From positions 1-14,449 of the forward strand of contig JABVXV010000692.1 in NCBI GenBank assembly GCA_013365325.1: a stretch of 14,449 nucleotides of DNA, read 5' to 3'. A program made the position numbers and the translations under genes. The notes beneath the pieces were generated by a model. It was not told the origin of the DNA, did no database searches, and worked only from the letters and a program-made list of their open reading frames with translations. The DNA is from Dipetalonema caudispina. Lineage: Eukaryota > Nematoda > Chromadorea > Rhabditida > Onchocercidae. Positions 1 through 8,862 of this stretch are shown here, in pieces (position 1 is the first letter of the stretch; each line of letters opens with the position of its first letter).

Positions 1-149
<149 letters not shown>

Positions 150-376
150 TGACAATGAATTTCCAATAGTATTAAATAACAAATTTCTCCAATTGATAAT
201 TAGTTTTCAACATTCATAGCAATCATTTTTAGGCTGCACTTAAAACACATCCGCAAAATCGTATTTAAAATAAGTAAAAAGCAAAATATAATTCCCAGGG
301 GTTGAGAGCATCGACCTACAAAATTAATAAACCTAACATTTTCATTCAATCTTATTAACCATTGCTTTGTTTGCAG
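150..376. other. Unique AT-rich sequence, no gene seen
   Basis: No frame of useful length is open on either strand. The segment ends in a fair plus-strand splice acceptor (pyrimidine-rich, ending TTTGCAG, AG at 375-376). G+C is slightly higher here than in the window interior, for example the CCCAGGGG word near 296-301. Confidence 0.5.
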
Positions 377-468
377 CGAATTTGAAATTCTTTAAATGGC
401 TTTGTTCATCATATTTTGTTCATCATGCTTCCATTCATCATATTTTCATCCTTCCTCTTTTAGACTAA
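377..468 (+). CDS. Weak candidate terminal exon fragment
   Basis: After the TTTGCAG acceptor at 370-376 the frame starting at 379 stays open for 29 codons to TAA at 466-468. The product would include NLKFFKWLCSSYF and then a His/Ile-rich tail. That tail comes from a short tandem repeat (see 405-446), which lowers its value as coding evidence. No family is recognised. The acceptor is the main support, and chance is an equally good explanation. Confidence 0.12.
405..446. repeat. Short tandem repeat based on TTCATCAT
   Basis: The word TTCATCAT occurs three times, at about 405, 419 and 434, so the period is 14-15 bases. Copies one and three continue as ATTTT and the middle copy is diverged. It looks like a small slippage or duplication product. 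Confidence 0.7.
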
Positions 469-649
469 ATTAATAACTTGATGTCCTAGTTTTATTCCTA
501 TACATGCACAGGCCTACAAATATATTCAATATCGACATCTATGCATGCACACAAAATTCTTGTAAAATGGCCAACTTGACTACTTGCTAACTGATTGCAA
601 CTTCCCCTTCCTTATATTCAATACATCTAAACTTTTGATGATTATATAG

Positions 650-826
650 GTGCCTAGAAAAGTAATTGATTTCCTTTTTGCCAAGACGATTAGAGATAAT
701 TTTTTCTTTTTGACCTTTTGGTTTCCTCGTACTCTTCTACTTGAAGTGCAGAGGCAACTGTTCTTTGTGGAATACCTTACAGCTGATCATAAATTTATTT
801 CAAAAGGTTTGGAATCTTTACTTTAA
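650..826 (+). CDS. Candidate terminal exon, unknown product
   Basis: A frame opens directly after an AG at 648-649 (context TATATAG) and runs 58 codons, from GTG at 650 to TAA at 824-826. Its composition is less AT-biased than the surroundings. The predicted peptide begins VPRKVIDFLFAKTIRDN, passes through a hydrophobic FFFLTFWFPRTLLLEV segment and ends in ADHKFISKGLESLL. There is no ATG, so it could only be an internal or terminal exon. Against it, the acceptor lacks a pyrimidine tract and the opposite strand is also open here for about 64 codons. No domain is recognised. It is either a real last exon of a plus-strand gene entering from the left, a decayed gene fragment, or chance. Confidence 0.2.
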   Translation: MPRKVIDFLFAKTIRDNFFFLTFWFPRTLLLEVQRQLFFVEYLTADHKFISKGLESLL

Positions 827-930
827 CACAGTAATTCTTTGATTTCTCTATTTTTTCTACATGCCAAACTGTTTTTCATTCATTTGTTTAGCATTTTATT
901 GGCTACGATAGTTTGAAAATTCTGAATACT

Positions 931-948
931 ATATATATATATATATAT
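931..948. repeat. (AT)9 microsatellite
   Basis: Nine uninterrupted AT units lie within unique AT-rich sequence, with a shorter TATATATATATA run about 100 bases downstream. Confidence 0.9.
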
Positions 949-1115
949 TGCCTCATCAATAGCCCTATTTAATGAAAAAAATTATCACATTTCAAAGTTA
1001 CAAATTTTAGCAAATATATTATGTTGCCAATGTACTCTTTATATATATATAAGTTACTTGTTCTCTCTATGAATAGTTACAGTTGCTTATTAGATTTGAA
1101 CAGAAAACAAACAAC

Positions 1116-1150
1116 AAACAAACAATAAATGACAGTAAACAAACAATAAA
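1116..1150. repeat. Duplicated 14-mer in a CAAA-rich patch
   Basis: AAACAAACAATAAA is present exactly twice, 21 bases apart, separated by TGACAGT. It is most simply a local slippage duplication. Confidence 0.8.
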
Positions 1151-1415
1151 CATCTGTTAAATATCTAATTTTTATTCTTGTGATATTCCAAAAAATATTT
1201 ACAGTAATTACTTTATGAATTTTTTAAAAAGGAAATGGTTGAAAATTTTCTGTTAAACTACAGGAAATAGTTATAGTTACGATGGTTATTTTCATAATCT
1301 AAACTCTTTAAAAAAATCAAGTTAATTAATATTCCGATTAATGAACTCTGTTCTCAAATAGTCTTAAATAGCGGAAGTAAAAATGATGGTATTATAATAA
1401 CGTATTCAGGTAAGG

Positions 1416-1676
1416 AACGAATACCGTAACGGAAAATGTTCGAGTAAAGAATAAAATAAAGCGCTTGGATAGTTCGATTAAGGATAGCAAAAGAAAATGT
1501 TGAAAGATTTGACATTTTATGCCAAATAACAATTTTTGGCACATTTATCAAGTTGAAAGTTGAAGTTGTACAAAAAAGAAAAACTTTTTGTGCCAAAAAA
1601 TATGGGGAAAGCCTTTATAGTTCCCGAAAAACAAAAAAAAAAAATCACTCGAATATTTTCCGTTACTGTATTCGTT
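1416..1676. mobile_element. Nested inverted-repeat element, MITE-like
   Basis: Bases 1416-1445 and 1647-1676 are reverse complements over 30 nt with only two mismatches. The arms share the outer word AACGAATAC, the core GTAACGGAAAAT and the inner word TTCGAGT. Inside them, TTTTTGGCACA (1533-1543) pairs perfectly with TGTGCCAAAAA (1589-1599), and TGCCAAA...TTTGGCA makes a further small hairpin from about 1520. The outer span is 261 bp, within the usual size of miniature inverted-repeat transposable elements. No transposase is encoded and no clear target-site duplication is visible: the left flank is GGTAAGG and the right flank is a T-run. The alternatives are a hairpin-forming transcript or a rearrangement that duplicated and inverted a short block. 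The arms explain why both strands can encode the same peptide word SNIFRY here. Confidence 0.6.
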
Positions 1677-1699
1677 TTTTTTTTTTTTTTTTTTTTTTT
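1675..1699 (+). repeat. T25 homopolymer
   Basis: Twenty-five uninterrupted T bases abut the right arm of the inverted-repeat element, then AACAGATG. It is the longest homopolymer in the window. It could be a retroposition-derived poly(A) tail seen from the other strand or plain slippage. Confidence 0.9.
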
Positions 1700-2323
1700 A
1701 ACAGATGTAATAGATTACTATTATTGGATTCCCTAACGGCTTCTGTTCAATTCGTTTTATTTTTGAGAAGGCTAAGCTCATGGGTTTATTAACTGGTTTT
1801 ATTTCTATTTTTATTGTGTGTGTGTTTTTTTTTTTTGACTTTAGAATTTATATTTTTTTTTTTTAGATAAGACAGCCTGAATTATCAAAATATTCCATAA
1901 TTATTTCATTATCAATTCGACTGCAAAATGTATAATAATTGCATCACCAATACTTTTTAAATATGTATAAGATACGATGGAAAAAAATAATAATATTATT
2001 ACAAGTGATAGGAAAAAAATTGTTTGAATAATTAATTATTTTTCTTTTCCTTTATTTAATACTAAGATCTCAATTTGAAACATATAAATTTGACCAAAAT
2101 CCTGCTTTTTTTTTTTCCAATAATCATTGATAATTAACCATAGGTATCTCTTTTTGCTTCGAAAACTTGTGATAAGAAATCAGATAACTGAAAGAAAAAA
2201 AAAGAAAGGAAGAAGAAGTTTCAAACTTTTACATCAGCATAATTTCTGCAATATAACAAATTTTTTGAATACTAATTTATTCATTTGAAAAATTGTTTCC
2301 AAAAAAAAAAGAAAGTTGCATCA
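1700..2323. other. AT-rich non-coding stretch
   Basis: No supportable gene. T-runs (8-11 bases) near 1826-1864 and 2106-2116 and A/G-rich patches near 2190-2220 dominate. The only notable word is TTCAAACTTTT at 2220-2230, one of four copies in the window. Confidence 0.6.
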
Positions 2324-2345
2324 TTTTTTTTTTTTTTTTTTTTTT
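2324..2345 (+). repeat. T22 homopolymer
   Basis: Twenty-two T bases lie just upstream of the CTTACAG acceptor-like site at 2366-2372. It is placed as a long polypyrimidine tract would be for a plus-strand exon, though such tracts are common here. Confidence 0.9.
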
Positions 2346-2372
2346 CAAGTTATATGAAAGTTGATCTTACAG

Positions 2373-2600
2373 ATCTGCAAAAATTCTTATAATTTGCACT
2401 TAGCATATCAAAACAAACTTACCAAATGTGACAAATGTTATAAATCGATTGATGCATGCATGCATTCATGTAACATTAATATGAGTTGCAAAATATGCTT
2501 GGCAAAATTAATGGTGTACGATGATATTGCTTATTCGGTTTTACTGATTGCAAAGCTTTTTGCTTATTCATTGCTTAAATCTCATGGGTTTAATATGTAG
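2373..2600 (+). CDS. Cys-rich open frame, candidate exon
   Basis: A plus-strand frame follows a CTTACAG acceptor-like site (AG at 2371-2372), itself downstream of T22, and runs 75 codons to TAG at 2598-2600. Counting from the codon at 2373, cysteines fall at residues 2, 19, 22, 29, 33, 39 and 42. The pattern is C-x2-C-x6-C-x3-C-x5-C-x2-C, with a hydrophobic stretch VLLIAKLFAYSLL near the end. Paired CxxC motifs recall metal-binding folds, but no named family fits. Part of the Cys content comes from the 14-bp palindrome ATGCATGCATGCAT at 2452-2465. Frames of this length are expected by chance at this base composition, so only the acceptor and the cysteine spacing raise it. Confidence 0.18.
   Translation: MCKNSYNLHLAYQNKLTKCDKCYKSIDACMHSCNINMSCKICLAKLMVYDDIAYSVLLIAKLFAYSLLKSHGFNM
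2452..2465. repeat. Perfect 14-bp palindrome
   Basis: ATGCATGCATGCAT is self-complementary and holds three overlapping TGCA words. It could be a protein-binding site or a micro-expansion of TGCA. Confidence 0.85.
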
Positions 2601-5600
2601 CATTATCCCGAATCAATGCAAATTTATTCCTTGCCGTATATATTATTGCTAGTAATACTTCAATTCTGTTGGCTTAAAATATTTTATTTCTGATGAATTT
2701 TATTTCATCTGTCATTATTTTTATCATAATTAATTAATCATTCTTCGTGGTGCAATAATATTTTCAAAAAAGAAAGAAAAAAATTTTTTGCACTCATAAT
2801 TTATTCAATTAAATTATGGAACTGGTAGAATCAAACGGGAATAAATTATTGTCAACGACAGATTATTGATACATTTTACCTTGCATAACATTTTATTCCG
2901 ATAATGGCCTTAAGAAAAAAATGTCATGGTTACACTTTCGTTTGATAATTATTTGACAAAAGAATAGGCTTTAATATATTAATCAACGAATTCAATAATA
3001 CATTTCTATTGCACTTTTTTTTTTTTCATTTGATATTTTAATCGTCATATTTATTTTTATTTTCACTTAGGTTTGTATCATTTCGTTCTTATTTTTATTG
3101 TTAATTTTCTTTTTCGTTGCATTTTTAAAGGAAAAAAAAGAGTGACAGTTTTTTGTTTTCATGTCTGAATATTTTATTGTGATATTTGTGCAAAAACAAT
3201 TTTTTATCCATTAAAATTTTTGCCAAATTTCACAAAACATACCATTCTTTGTGGTTTTGTCGCATTTTTTTCTTTTTTCTTTTTTTTTTTTTTTTTTTGG
3301 AATAAATTCTTGCTTACTCGCTATGATGATGACAATTAATCAAATAACGATTAAGTTGTTTTGTCTGATTTTTTCAACAATGACCAAGCTAGTAGTTGTA
3401 AATGTGAAGTGAAACAAATTATGCACTTGAACATCAATCATTTTTTACACAGCGCTAGCCTTAACATTTTTAAATTTAAGTAACTCGATGAAACTATGCT
3501 CATACTATTTCTTACTATTAATTGTTTTTTCTGTTTTTGATCCATTTTTTTTATTTTTTTAAGTGAAAGGAAAAAGTTGAGATTTGCTATGATTTGACTA
3601 TTTAAATCATTATAATTTGATTATTCGATTAAAATATTTTCCATTACAACGATCTGCTATATCGTTTTTCGAGAATGATACGAAAAAGAATGTGTGCATG
3701 AAAATATCACTTAAATTGATGACGATTATTGCATTTATTATTTTTCTGAAGCAACTTATCTTTTCTTTCAAATGTTAACTTTTCATCTCTCATCCACCAT
3801 TCCAGCATTATTTAAATTACTTTTCATCTGTTATTTAAACAATTTCTGTTATTTTCAATCAAGAAAATGGGAAATAATAAAATTTTATGCAATTTGTAGT
3901 TCCGTCCTATTAAATTATTGTGTTAATGCTGATTAAATTTAAAATTCTATTTTATCGATCAATTCGGAAAAGTATTAAAATTAAATTTCTAGTTCTCGGG
4001 AAACACATTTAAGATACAATTTTTGAACTACAGTAAAAACGAAAAAAATTTAACTTTGCAACTAATGAATAATAACAGACGTATTCATGAATAGTCAAGT
4101 GCTGGATAAGTATCACCGTGGAATATGTATTTAATATTTATTTTCAACCATATCATAACCGTTAATTGACTTTTGAAATGTGACCAATTGGAATTAATAA
4201 TATATTCTACTGTACTAATATTGATCTAATCCTAATTACTTCTGATTTTGCCGCTTCAACTTTTTTTTTTCTAAACTGCTATCATTAACTATCATTTTTT
4301 TTTTGTCAGTAAAAATACAAAATATTGACGAATTTTGGTTATCAAGCTGATGCTTTCTATTTATCATATCTCCACACTAAATAATCTTCCCTAAATAACT
4401 TAAGATTCAAATTTTTGCTTGAGTTTCTCATGCAATAAACAATTTACTATAAACGTGAAGTTATTAGTGATATTAATTTCGTTTTTCATGAAATTTGATC
4501 ATAAACAAGCAAAAAAAGATGAAATGAAGTAGTAATCAATTAGTGATAATATGTTTATAAATGTATTTCATGGTATTTTATGTATTTTGTTAATTTTATT
4601 AATGCCATTTGAATGATGTATGCAAAGTCATATGCAATATGAAATTATTTCTTACTCACATGTTTTGACATTTAGATTCGGCATCATTTACTAATAATAT
4701 ATTCATCTTTCGACAGCAATTGAATTTCGACCATCATTTTTAGAAAACTCTCTAATTACTAAATTCCAGGACAGATCATCATGTTGACAAATAATCTCCT
4801 TTCTTTGATTAAGAAAACAAGAGAAAAAAAAATTTTGAGCTAGAAAAAAGTGAAGTCATTTGAACTTTTTTTTTGGCTTTATTCATATTCTATTAAAAGA
4901 TTAATTGCCAATCAATACTTTTCTCATCGTATTTTATAGTAAATGTTAAAATTAATTTAGTTTCTAGAATTTTCAACGAATAGTTCATTATTCAACAGTC
5001 AATTTTGATACTAGCAAACATTTTTCATTATGCTGTAAACACTTTTTTTTTCTTCTTTCCTTCTTCTTTTTTTAAACAAGAAAAAAAATGGCATAGCCTT
5101 ATTTTTTTTTAAATGATAATATTAATGTTATATTTAAAGTTGAGATGCAAAACAGATATCACTTTAACAAAAGTAAAAAAGAAAAAAAATGAAAAAAGAG
5201 AAACAACAGCTGCTTACCCATGCGGTGAACAATTGCTGTTGCTAATTTAGTTTCTTCACTAAGTTTGTACAAGAAAGCTTTTATCTGTTACCAATTATTG
5301 CTTAATTAATTTTGAAGTACAATAACATTATTAGTTTTATAAATAAACTCGACATTCTTGATCAATTTTCGAGTGGAACATTTTTCATTAATTTTACAAT
5401 TTTACCGATCCTTTTTTTTTATTTTTATATATTATTGTCTTTTTTTTTGACACCAGAATAAAAGGATCAATAATGAGGCTTCATTCAAAAAATTGCAATT
5501 CTCCCAAATTTTAATTTGCGTAAAATGTTTTTCATATAATTCTTATTGTATGGAAATTTGCAATTATGCTCGATGGAATTTAAAGTTGAAAGCTGATCTA

Positions 5601-5822
5601 TTCTATTTGAAAAAACTAAAATTTTTGAAATTAATAAATAAAGTATTATTTACAAAATTTTTCCTATTCCTACTACACAAACAGTTTTGTTGATTCAACG
5701 TGAAATCCTATTTAAAGCTTTCTGGAACTTTTGGTTGTTTCGTTTATATTAAAGTTTGAAATTAATGATCAAAGTAGATTTGCTGTTGACATAAGATGTA
5801 AAAATTATATACTTTCCCACGT
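2601..5822. other. Long AT-rich tract with no gene
   Basis: Over 3 kb with no open frame that stands above chance and no recognisable RNA gene. It is dense in T-runs (about 3017, 3280-3298, 4261, 4866, 5043) and matching A-runs, with only short GC-bearing islets. It reads as intron or intergenic sequence. A 66-codon frame near 5493-5693 has a Lys/Leu/Phe-rich composition and no credible splice context, so it is not annotated. Confidence 0.6.
3280..3298 (+). repeat. T19 homopolymer in a T/C tract
   Basis: The tract from about 3265 is T7-C-T6-C-T19 followed by GG. It resembles a polypyrimidine tract but no CAG acceptor follows closely. Confidence 0.9.
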
Positions 5823-5856
5823 TATCTTGTTGCACACGTGAAATACACGTAAGATA
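5823..5856. promoter_or_regulatory. Hairpin/palindrome with CACGTG E-box
   Basis: Inner arms ACGTG (5836-5840) and CACGT (5846-5850) flank AAATA. Outer arms TATCTT (5823-5828) and AAGATA (5851-5856) extend the stem with a 7-nt bulge on the left side. The inner left arm is part of a perfect E-box, CACGTG, at 5835-5840, the core bound by basic helix-loop-helix proteins. It may be a binding site or a chance inverted repeat; nothing around it identifies a promoter. Confidence 0.3.
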
Positions 5857-6659
5857 TATGTAAATTTTAAAGTATATAACCATTAAAAAAGGAATTTTTT
5901 TTTTCTTTATCAAGTCTGTTTTGGAACTTTTAGCATTAAATTATTATGCTTTGAAGTAATCTCAAATTACAAAATGTAACTTAGGGTATAGCCATTTGAA
6001 TGTTACAATTTTTGCTTTCACTAACATTTTTTTGTTTTGCTTTTCGTTTTTTCAAATGTATATTTATTTTTAAACTTTTCATTTGCATATTGCAGTTTAC
6101 TTTCATATTTCAACGAATTATTTTAGAAATGAATTAATTTAGATGCAAAAATTTCCCCTCTTCTAGTTGCTTATCGTGTGTACACCCGATAATTTCTGAA
6201 TTACGTTTTTTTCTTTTCATTTTTCACTGAAATATTTTAAATGTTACCAACTTTTAAAACTTTGCAAAAATTGTGTAAAATTTTATTCATATTTCCATAG
6301 CTTGTCCTGCTTGATGAAAAATTCTACCGTAATATGTTACAGTTTTCTGATATTTTGTTTTTGTTTAATTAAGACCTTTGAAAAAAGAAAAAGCAAATAT
6401 GATTTATTGTAGGCTTAAAGAAAGAGAAAAAAAATATCCTAACTAATTATTAAGTATTGAATGATAAATGTTGACAACAAAATTTAATGTTTGCTACTTA
6501 TAAGGAAATCATTTTTATCACTTAATAAGGAGATAGTTTATTACATTTTCCCAAAAGACAAAAAAGAATTCTTCCATACGATGCATTATTTGATTTTAGT
6601 TAATAGCTTATTTTATTTAATTTATTGAAACTTTTTTTTTTTTGTAATTCATCTGGTCA
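5857..6659. other. AT-rich non-coding stretch
   Basis: No gene, RNA or repeat of note. Short T- and A-runs occur throughout. Confidence 0.6.
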
Positions 6660-6895
6660 TTTTATTGTAGTTCACGAGTGGCAGCGATTTATCGCTGTTC
6701 CAATACAACAACATATAAATGCCAATAATTTCAAGTATCAAATATACCTTACGATAACGTTACCGTAGAGTGAGCAGTTTCAACTACCTAAAACCTGATT
6801 GAATTTTCCGTCTGATGATAATCACTGGGGACGTCTTTTAACGGATCAATGCAAGGCAGCATTTCAATATGCAATATATCGGATGATCAAAAAAA
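6660..6895. promoter_or_regulatory. GC-richer island with two palindromes
   Basis: This block has clearly more G+C than its flanks. CAGCGAT-TT-ATCGCTG (6682-6697) is a perfect inverted repeat. TACGATAACGTTACCGTA (6750-6767) is an 18-bp palindrome with one mismatched pair around TAACGTTA. To their right both strands are open briefly. A plus frame from TGA near 6800 includes SDDNHWGRLLTDQCKAAF. A minus frame includes an ATG and MLPCIDPLKDVPSDYHQTEN, followed by CAG|GTTTTA, which could be a donor. Neither frame has an acceptor, so only a minus-strand first exon would be workable. The block may be an enhancer or promoter, a short exon or an unannotated RNA; the sequence does not decide. Confidence 0.3.
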
Positions 6896-7791
6896 AAATC
6901 GCTTTTACAATTTTAAGGCTTCTTTTTTTCTAATTAGTAAAATATTTTATAAGCGTAGATTTGATATTTGTTAAAATTTGGAGGAGTGCTTTAAAAAAAA
7001 AAACTAATTATAACATGAATAAAATGAAAAGAAAAATAAACTGTAAAAATCATAATAAGTCAAAATAACAAAAAAAAAAAAAGAAAAGCAATCCTAAAAC
7101 TTGCATGAACCTTACCCACAACATTAATTATGCAAGTGTGGTTGTATAGAAAATATAGGAAAAAAATGGAAGTGAATGGGTGACTTTTCAATTTTTTGAC
7201 ATTGTTATTTTGCTGAGGAAAAAAAAAAAGCAAAACTTTTATATGTGTATCAAGTTTGAAGGTGACGGATGTGGAAAAACAAGGAGTGCAATTCAAAAGG
7301 AAAATTTAAATCTTGGTCTATTTTTTGCATAAATTACCAAAATATTTTAAAGCGTTTCTAAATTTCATTTACTAAAAAATCTATGTTTAAATTTGCTTCT
7401 TCCACGATTTGTTCGTGATATTTTAAACTATTCTATTCCAAAAGTTGTTTAAATGCTTAGAATTTGTGTTTATTCTTGTTAATAGCATTGTTGAATATAT
7501 AGCCACTGTTAAACAACTTAGTTAAGTTAAACTTTTTCTGAACAACTCTTAAGCATCAATAAATCCTTCAGAGAAATTTCCTATTTCAAAACATAAAAGT
7601 GGAAAAGAGAGAATAAAAAAAAAAAGACTTAAACTAACTTAGATCAAATATTCTTGGTAATTTTTTTTTCTTTTTTTTTTTTTTTTTTTGTTTAATGGCT
7701 ATCTTTATCCATTTTGTTATGTTTGTTTTTCAAATATTTTCAAAATGAAGAATTGTCAGAAGGCAAAAATAAAGTCAGCATGAGAGTTTAA
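6896..7791. other. AT-rich non-coding stretch
   Basis: Homopolymers dominate, including A13 at 7070-7082 and T19 at 7671-7689. A minus-strand frame at 7060-7296 is mostly Phe/Leu/Lys derived from these runs and is not supported as a gene. Confidence 0.6.
7671..7689 (+). repeat. T19 homopolymer (T9-C-T19)
   Basis: Together with T9 at 7661-7669 this is a 29-base pyrimidine tract. It sits about 100 bases before the open frame at 7792-7968, but no CAG acceptor follows it closely. Confidence 0.9.
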
Positions 7792-7803
7792 AGGATCTTC
7801 ATC

Positions 7804-7968
7804 ATGCTTCATCGAAATAAACGTCCACTTTATCATGAAGCTCTAACCAAGTTTACTTCAAACTTTTCTTATGCTCTCTCTAATTCAAATAAACTCTCTC
7901 GGCTGCAAATTATCCTTCTTACTCTCTCAATCCATTTGATGTTTCAATTGTCTTATCATGAACACTGA
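7804..7968 (+). CDS. Small ORF or exon candidate, 54 codons
   Basis: ATG at 7804 (A at -3) opens a 54-codon frame ending at TGA 7966-7968; the frame is open from 7792, just after an in-frame TAA. Base and codon use are unlike the flanks: Arg is CGA, CGT and CGG, and Leu is often CTC or CTT. The peptide starts MLHRNKRPLYHEALTKFTSN and has a hydrophobic stretch near LQIILLTLSIHLMFQL at about residues 34-49, so a short basic N-terminus followed by one possible membrane segment is conceivable. No family is recognised. No good donor lies inside and no good acceptor before it, so as an exon it is weak. It may instead be regulatory DNA rich in CTCTCTC words about 1 kb upstream of the exon at 8863. 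Confidence 0.25.
   Translation: MLHRNKRPLYHEALTKFTSNFSYALSNSNKLSRLQIILLTLSIHLMFQLSYHEH
7874..7928 (-). promoter_or_regulatory. Three GAGAGAG words
   Basis: CTCTCTC occurs at 7874-7880, 7894-7900 and 7922-7928, i.e. GAGAGAG on the minus strand, at spacings of 20 and 28 bases. GA-repeat elements are bound by zinc-finger proteins in animals, EOR-1 in C. elegans being the nematode example. The cluster about 1 kb upstream of a first coding exon fits a promoter or enhancer, but no direct evidence is available. Confidence 0.3.
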
Positions 7969-8850
7969 TTTTTTTTCCATCTATTTATTTATTTTTTTTT
8001 TTATTTTTTTATTTTTAAAATTGAAACTATAGTTTTTTGCAAGTTATATTAGAGAGTAAAACAAAAAAAGAAAAAAAAAACACACAAAAAAAAGTGTTTT
8101 GGAAAGAATACAACGAAACTAAAAAAATATTTGTGCAATTATAAATGGTATAATATCAAAAATATAACTCCCTATTACTAAAGCTTACTTTTAATTTTAA
8201 TAATATTTAAATTTCATATAAATAATTATTTTTATCAGTTATTCATCGTTCTATAAATTCAACAAAATTCAGGTAAAAAATGTTAAGTTAGTCTTTCTTT
8301 TTTTCACTAATACCATATCTTGCTTTTGAACTATTTCATTTACTCTCGTTTCTTTTTTTTCCTTTTTTACCTTCAAAAAATATTGTGTAAACAAATAACT
8401 TTTAATTATTTAGAAGAAAAAAAAAAAGAAAACGAAGGAGAAAGTTTTTCAAAGACAAAGTTCAAACTTTTTTCTAGTATTTTGCTTTGGAAAATATAGT
8501 ATTTAATGTTGTAAATCCTGAATTTTGAGTAAGTATTTGCCTTTGAGTAATCAGGAAATATAATTTGAAGCACAAACAATATTAGAAAAAAGTAATCAAT
8601 TTCGGTGACATATTACTTCCTCTTTTACTTTCGCTTCTCTCTTTGAAATTTAATTTGAATATTGTTGTTATCAAGTGAAGGTTTGTGTGAAGCATTGTTG
8701 ATGAATGCAAAAAAAGCAGAAGAAATTTTCATATTAAATAAATTTAACTTATATATTCTAATCTTTATATGAAATTTTATTTTAAATAATCCTACCAACT
8801 TATTAATTGATTAACTTATTCTAAAATCATTAACTACATGGTAATGTTCC
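7969..8850 (+). other. Upstream flank or intron of the 8863 exon
   Basis: AT-rich with T-rich tracts (about 7970-8015, 8290-8305, 8350-8370) and A-rich patches. TTCAAACTTTT occurs at 8461-8471. No open frame and no clear TATA box or initiator can be singled out in such AT-rich DNA. It is either promoter DNA, an outron removed by spliced-leader trans-splicing, or an intron separating an untranslated exon. Confidence 0.5.
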
Positions 8851-8862
8851 CTTTTTTTTCAG
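8851..8862 (+). promoter_or_regulatory. Splice acceptor, C-T8-CAG
   Basis: A T8 tract followed by CAG (AG at 8861-8862) matches the nematode 3' splice-site preference for UUUUCAG. It could serve cis-splicing or spliced-leader trans-splicing; the sequence cannot tell which. It marks the left edge of the exon that carries the ATG at 8927. Confidence 0.6.

Larger units (their letters stand above)
827..1415. other. AT-rich non-coding stretch with simple repeats
   Basis: Nothing gene-like is visible. It contains an (AT)n run at 931-948, a shorter one near 1039-1050, and a CAAA-rich patch (1103-1151) in which the exact 14-mer AAACAAACAATAAA occurs at 1116-1129 and again at 1137-1150. Confidence 0.6.

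Noticed and set aside
1354..1792. Two opposing frames of about 80 codons sharing the peptide word SNIFRY
   Set aside because: The shared word comes from the inverted-repeat arms read from either strand, and the rest is A/T-run translation. They are products of the repeat, not genes.
3620..3670. Partial match to the inverted-repeat arm (AATATTTTCC then TTAC)
   Set aside because: Only about 14 of 15 bases agree, mostly A/T, and the match does not extend. Not enough for a second copy.
5493..5693. Plus-strand frame of 66 codons
   Set aside because: Non-ATG start, Lys/Leu/Phe-heavy, no splice support, and a length expected by chance.
7060..7296. Minus-strand frame of 78 codons
   Set aside because: Much of it is Phe/Leu/Lys from A13 and other A-runs; no convincing splice or start context.
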